Shown here in pieces: positions 61,343 through 64,000 of a stretch of DNA of 64,000 nucleotides (position 1 is its first letter; each line of letters starts with the position of its first letter). A program made the translations under genes and the position numbers. The notes beneath the pieces are model-generated. The model searched no databases and was not told the DNA's origin. It was given only the letters and a program-made list of their open reading frames with translations. The DNA is from CAVTSA01 sp963737225 (lineage in GTDB: Bacteria > Chloroflexota > Dormibacteria > Dormibacterales > Dormibacteraceae): NCBI GenBank assembly GCA_963737225.1, contig CAVTSA010000003.1:79108-143107 (forward strand). Direction: 5' to 3'.

Positions 61343-63646
61343 CTATCCGGTCGGTTTCGGGCTCGGAGCGGGAGGTACCGCGCTCGGGGTGGGAGTCGGC
61401 TCGACCGGCGTCGGTGTCGGCGCCGGGGTCGGGGTGGAGGGCGGCGGGGTGGGCCGCGTCACGGGCGTTTGGGGTGCCTGGGTCGGCGCCGTGGTCGGGT
61501 CGGGCTTGGGTGCGGAGCTGCTGAGCACGCATCCACTGGGCGAGACGTTCGGCAGGGTCAGGTCGGCCGCGACGCCAGGGCAGTTCCCACCTGTGGTGAG
61601 CCCGGACGGCACGTCGTACCAACCGTCGTAGCTCGCGGGGAGGTCGTTGATGAAGTCCTTGGTGATGGTCTGCCCGACGTCGGTCCCGTAGGCGGTGGTG
61701 TAGGAGGGGGTGGGGGAGTCGGTGGTGTTCAGGCCCATCGACGCGATCACGATGTTCGGGTTCCAGGCCATCATCCAGCCGTTGGGAAACTGTGAGATCG
61801 CGCCGTTCGTCGATGAGAGCGCGGGAGTCCCCGATTTGCCGGCCATGGTGCGGTTCCACCCGAGGCCCCAGACCGCGTCGTAGTTCTTGAGGATCGAGTC
61901 GATCAAGTACGCCTCGGCGGGCGTCACGACCTGCGTCGATGTCTGGCTCGGAGGCGTGTAGGTCACTCCGTCCGCGGTCTGCACCTTCAGGATCGCGGAG
62001 AGCGGGACCTTGGTTCCCTGGTTGGCGATGGTCTGATATCCCTGCAGGTTCTCCAGCATCGTGATCGGGTTGGTTCCGATCGCGGCGGCCGGGTTCGCCT
62101 GGAGGGGCTTGCCATCGATCGTTTTGGTGACGCCCATCTGGGCCGCCAGGTCGATCACGTTCTGCATCCCCGCCATCTGTCCCACCTCGACCGCAGGGAT
62201 GTTGCGGGACCGAACCAGCGCCTGGCGGATCGTTATGTCTCCCTCGTACTGGTCGTCCCAGTCGTAGAGAGCACCGCCGCCGTCCGGGTAGCTGTAAGGC
62301 TTGTCGGCGATCTGCGAGGCGAGCGTGACCTTGTGGCTGACCAGGGCCTCCTCGTAGACGTAGACCTTGAACGAGGACCCGGGCTGCTGGTACGACTGGC
62401 TGACCAGGTCGAACTGACCAGCGATCGCGGCGTCGGTGTAGTCGTAGGAGCCGGTGTAGGCGAGGATCTGGCCGGTCTTCGGGTCGGCGGCGACCAGCGC
62501 CCCGTTGTTCACGTTGAAGCCGTGCAGGGCCGGCACGCCTCGCTGCACCGCCTGGTTCGCCAGGTTCTCGAGGTTGAGATCGAGGGTCGTGGTGACCGAG
62601 AGGCCGCCCTGCTGCACGAAGTTGGCGCCGAACTCGTTCTCCAGCTGGATGTACACGTAGTTCATGAAGAGCGGGGCGGGGCCCGCGTTCGGGGTCGGCG
62701 CCTGGCCCAGCTTGAGCTCTGCCTGCACGTTCTCGGCCGCCGCCTGCTGCGCCTGCGCGGGCGTGATCGAACCTGTCGCCACCATTCCCTGGAGCACATA
62801 GAGTTGACGCGAGCGCGCTCCCGGCCAGTTGAGGACGGGGTCGAACTCGGCGGGGCCGTTGATGATCGCCGCCAGCAGCGCCGCCTGCCCGATCGTCAGC
62901 TGGCTCGGCTGCACGCCGAAGAAGATCTGCGCCGCCGCGCTGATGCCGTACGCGTTGTGGCCGTAGAAGACGCGGTTCATGTACATCTCGAGGATCTGGT
63001 CCTTGGAGTACTTCTGCGTCATCCCCTGAGCCAGGATCGCCTCCTGCAACTTGCGGAGCGGGGTGCGGTTCGCCTTGTCCAGGACGGAGATCGTGACCAG
63101 CTGCTGGGTGATCGTGCTGCCGCCCTCGAGGTAGCTGCGGTTGGTCAGGTCGTGCCAGGCGGAGCGGACGATCGCTCCGTAGTCGAAAGCCCCCTCGTTG
63201 TAGAAGTTGCGGTCTTCCGCGGCCAGCGTGGCCTGGGGTGCCAGCTTGCCCATCTGCTCGAGGCTGAGCGCCTGGTAGTCGACGGCGCCTCCCTGGTCGA
63301 TGGTCCCGATCAGCTGGCCGTTGCGATCGAGCACCTTGATCGGCGACGCGAAGGCCGGGGCCTCGCCCGGGTTGGGGATGTTGCGGAGCGTGAAGAGGGT
63401 GTAGCCGAAGATCGCCGCGACGACGATGACGACGGCCAGCAGCGCCGCACCGACCGCGCGTCGCCAGAAGCGGGCGCGACTGGCGGCCGTCGCGCCGGAC
63501 CGGCCAGGCCGGCCGGGGCGCTTCGGCGCCGGGCGGTTGCGGTAGCCTCCGGGCCGGCCCGACGGCGTGGTGCGAAATTGCGAGGTGCGCAGTGGTCGCG
63601 GGCGAGGGGGCATGCCGGCGTCTCCGGCCAGCACCAGGCCGCTCAC
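61343..63646 (-). CDS. Class A penicillin-binding protein (GT51 transglycosylase/transpeptidase)
   Basis: A 767-residue bifunctional peptidoglycan synthase. A cytosolic Arg/Pro-rich N-terminus precedes one transmembrane helix (about 64-85). The GT51 domain has the catalytic Glu144 in AEDRNFYNEGAFD and GGSTITQQL (175-183). The transpeptidase has S424-x-x-K427 (GSSFK), SRN (480-482) and KSG (604-606), all intact. A 60-residue Pro/Thr-rich C-terminal tail lies outside. Starts GTG 63646 or ATG 63613 are both possible. Confidence 0.95.
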   Translation of the reverse strand: MSGLVLAGDAGMPPRPRPLRTSQFRTTPSGRPGGYRNRPAPKRPGRPGRSGATAASRARFWRRAVGAALLAVVIVVAAIFGYTLFTLRNIPNPGEAPAFASPIKVLDRNGQLIGTIDQGGAVDYQALSLEQMGKLAPQATLAAEDRNFYNEGAFDYGAIVRSAWHDLTNRSYLEGGSTITQQLVTISVLDKANRTPLRKLQEAILAQGMTQKYSKDQILEMYMNRVFYGHNAYGISAAAQIFFGVQPSQLTIGQAALLAAIINGPAEFDPVLNWPGARSRQLYVLQGMVATGSITPAQAQQAAAENVQAELKLGQAPTPNAGPAPLFMNYVYIQLENEFGANFVQQGGLSVTTTLDLNLENLANQAVQRGVPALHGFNVNNGALVAADPKTGQILAYTGSYDYTDAAIAGQFDLVSQSYQQPGSSFKVYVYEEALVSHKVTLASQIADKPYSYPDGGGALYDWDDQYEGDITIRQALVRSRNIPAVEVGQMAGMQNVIDLAAQMGVTKTIDGKPLQANPAAAIGTNPITMLENLQGYQTIANQGTKVPLSAILKVQTADGVTYTPPSQTSTQVVTPAEAYLIDSILKNYDAVWGLGWNRTMAGKSGTPALSSTNGAISQFPNGWMMAWNPNIVIASMGLNTTDSPTPSYTTAYGTDVGQTITKDFINDLPASYDGWYDVPSGLTTGGNCPGVAADLTLPNVSPSGCVLSSSAPKPDPTTAPTQAPQTPVTRPTPPPSTPTPAPTPTPVEPTPTPSAVPPAPSPKPTG

Positions 63647-63790
63647 GACGCACCCCGGGGGTGGGATCGCGGATCGGTCAGCAAGCGCATCTGTGTATAC
63701 GGGAGGGCGTCACGGGCCCGACGGATTGAACGGGTTCGGCAGCGCTCGGGTTACGGCTGACGAGGGACTGCTAAACTCTTGGCCCGGCGC

Positions 63791-63866
63791 GGTCCCGTGG
63801 TGTAGCCTGGCCAAACACGCAGCCCTGTCAAGGCTGAGAACGCCGGTTCGAATCCGGTCGGGACCG
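63791..63866 (+). tRNA. tRNA-Asp (anticodon GTC)
   Basis: Acceptor arms GGTCCCG/CGGGACC, D stem GTGT/ACAC, anticodon stem CAGCC/GGCTG with loop CTGTCAA (anticodon 63827-63829), T arm GCCGG TTCGAAT CCGGT, discriminator G, and an encoded CCA at 63867-63869. Confidence 0.95.
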
Positions 63867-63895
63867 CCATCTCGCGCCCCGTCGCGGCGCGCTCC

Positions 63896-63984
63896 GGAGA
63901 GGTGGCCGAGTCCGGTTGAAGGCGACGGTCTCGAAAACCGTTATAGGGGCAACTCTATCGTGGGTTCGAATCCCACCCTCTCCG
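63896..63984 (+). tRNA. tRNA-Ser (anticodon CGA)
   Basis: Acceptor arms GGAGAGG/CCTCTCC, anticodon stem ACGGT/ACCGT with loop CTCGAAA giving anticodon CGA, a long variable arm typical of class II tRNAs, T arm GTGGG TTCGAAT CCCAC, discriminator G, and CCA encoded at 63985-63987. It decodes UCG, a codon in heavy use here. Confidence 0.94.
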
Positions 63985-64000
63985 CCACGGTTTTGAGTTC

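Overview
The window is one contiguous, very GC-rich bacterial segment dominated by the ribosomal-protein/RNA-polymerase superoperon. The gene order (rpmG-secE-nusG-rplK-rplA, rplJ-rplL, rpoB-rpoC, rpsL-rpsG-fusA-tuf, S10-spc-alpha, then rplM-rpsI-truA-cdaA-cdaR-glmS), zinc-type S14, a four-cysteine L33, an HrcA/CIRCE-controlled groESL, an ECF sigma with an RsrA-like anti-sigma, DUF1918 and many GTG/TTG starts point to a Terrabacteria lineage (Dormibacterota/Chloroflexota/Actinomycetota neighbourhood). I cannot fix the phylum from sequence alone. Three single-base frameshifts, two of them in genes that are normally essential, suggest a draft or metagenome-derived assembly.

Layout. 1-3.3 kb: two tandem paralogous lipoproteins (the first cut by the window edge) and an isocitrate/isopropylmalate-type dehydrogenase. 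3.5-8.6 kb: L33, SecE, NusG, L11, L1; then a reverse-strand pair (DedA membrane protein, YbaK-type deacylase) splits L1 from L10-L7/L12. 9.2-17.2 kb: rpoB and rpoC. 17.3-20.3 kb: a metabolic island (aldehyde dehydrogenase, VOC protein, PfkB sugar kinase). 20.5-42.5 kb: str, S10, spc and alpha operons with secY, adk, map, infA, rpmJ, rpoA, L13 and S9, mostly joined by ATGA/GTGA/TGATG stop-start overlaps. 42.6-51.4 kb: PNPOx-type protein, TruA, a membrane protein, the c-di-AMP cyclase CdaA and its regulator, GlmS, an RDD protein, an AcpS-NnrD fusion and alanine racemase. 51.8-57.7 kb: ECF sigma/anti-sigma, ThiE, ThiL, the t6A genes TsaE-TsaB-(RimI)-TsaD and a DUF2007-like protein. 57.7-64 kb: CIRCE-groES-groEL, DUF1918, a membrane protein, an A-type Fe-S carrier, a class A penicillin-binding protein, tRNA-Asp(GTC) and tRNA-Ser(CGA).

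The unusual signal lies between and at the ends of housekeeping genes. (1) SecE, L4, L22 and L29 carry long acidic extensions; three of these proteins lie at the exit-tunnel/translocon side of the ribosome. (2) The 3' end of rplB and the 5' end of rplN are duplicated around small insertions, and the rplB tail copies differ only at synonymous positions. (3) There are at least three dispersed repeat families: a ~35-bp palindrome (at rplB/rpsS, rpsE/rpmD, the thiL end, and as a 47-bp x3 tandem array after tsaD), a 60-bp element with perfect 10-bp terminal inverted repeats (after rpoC and after rpsI), and a ~245-bp element in opposite orientations before rpoB and before the ECF sigma. (4) RpoB has Asn at the position equivalent to E. 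coli Ser531.
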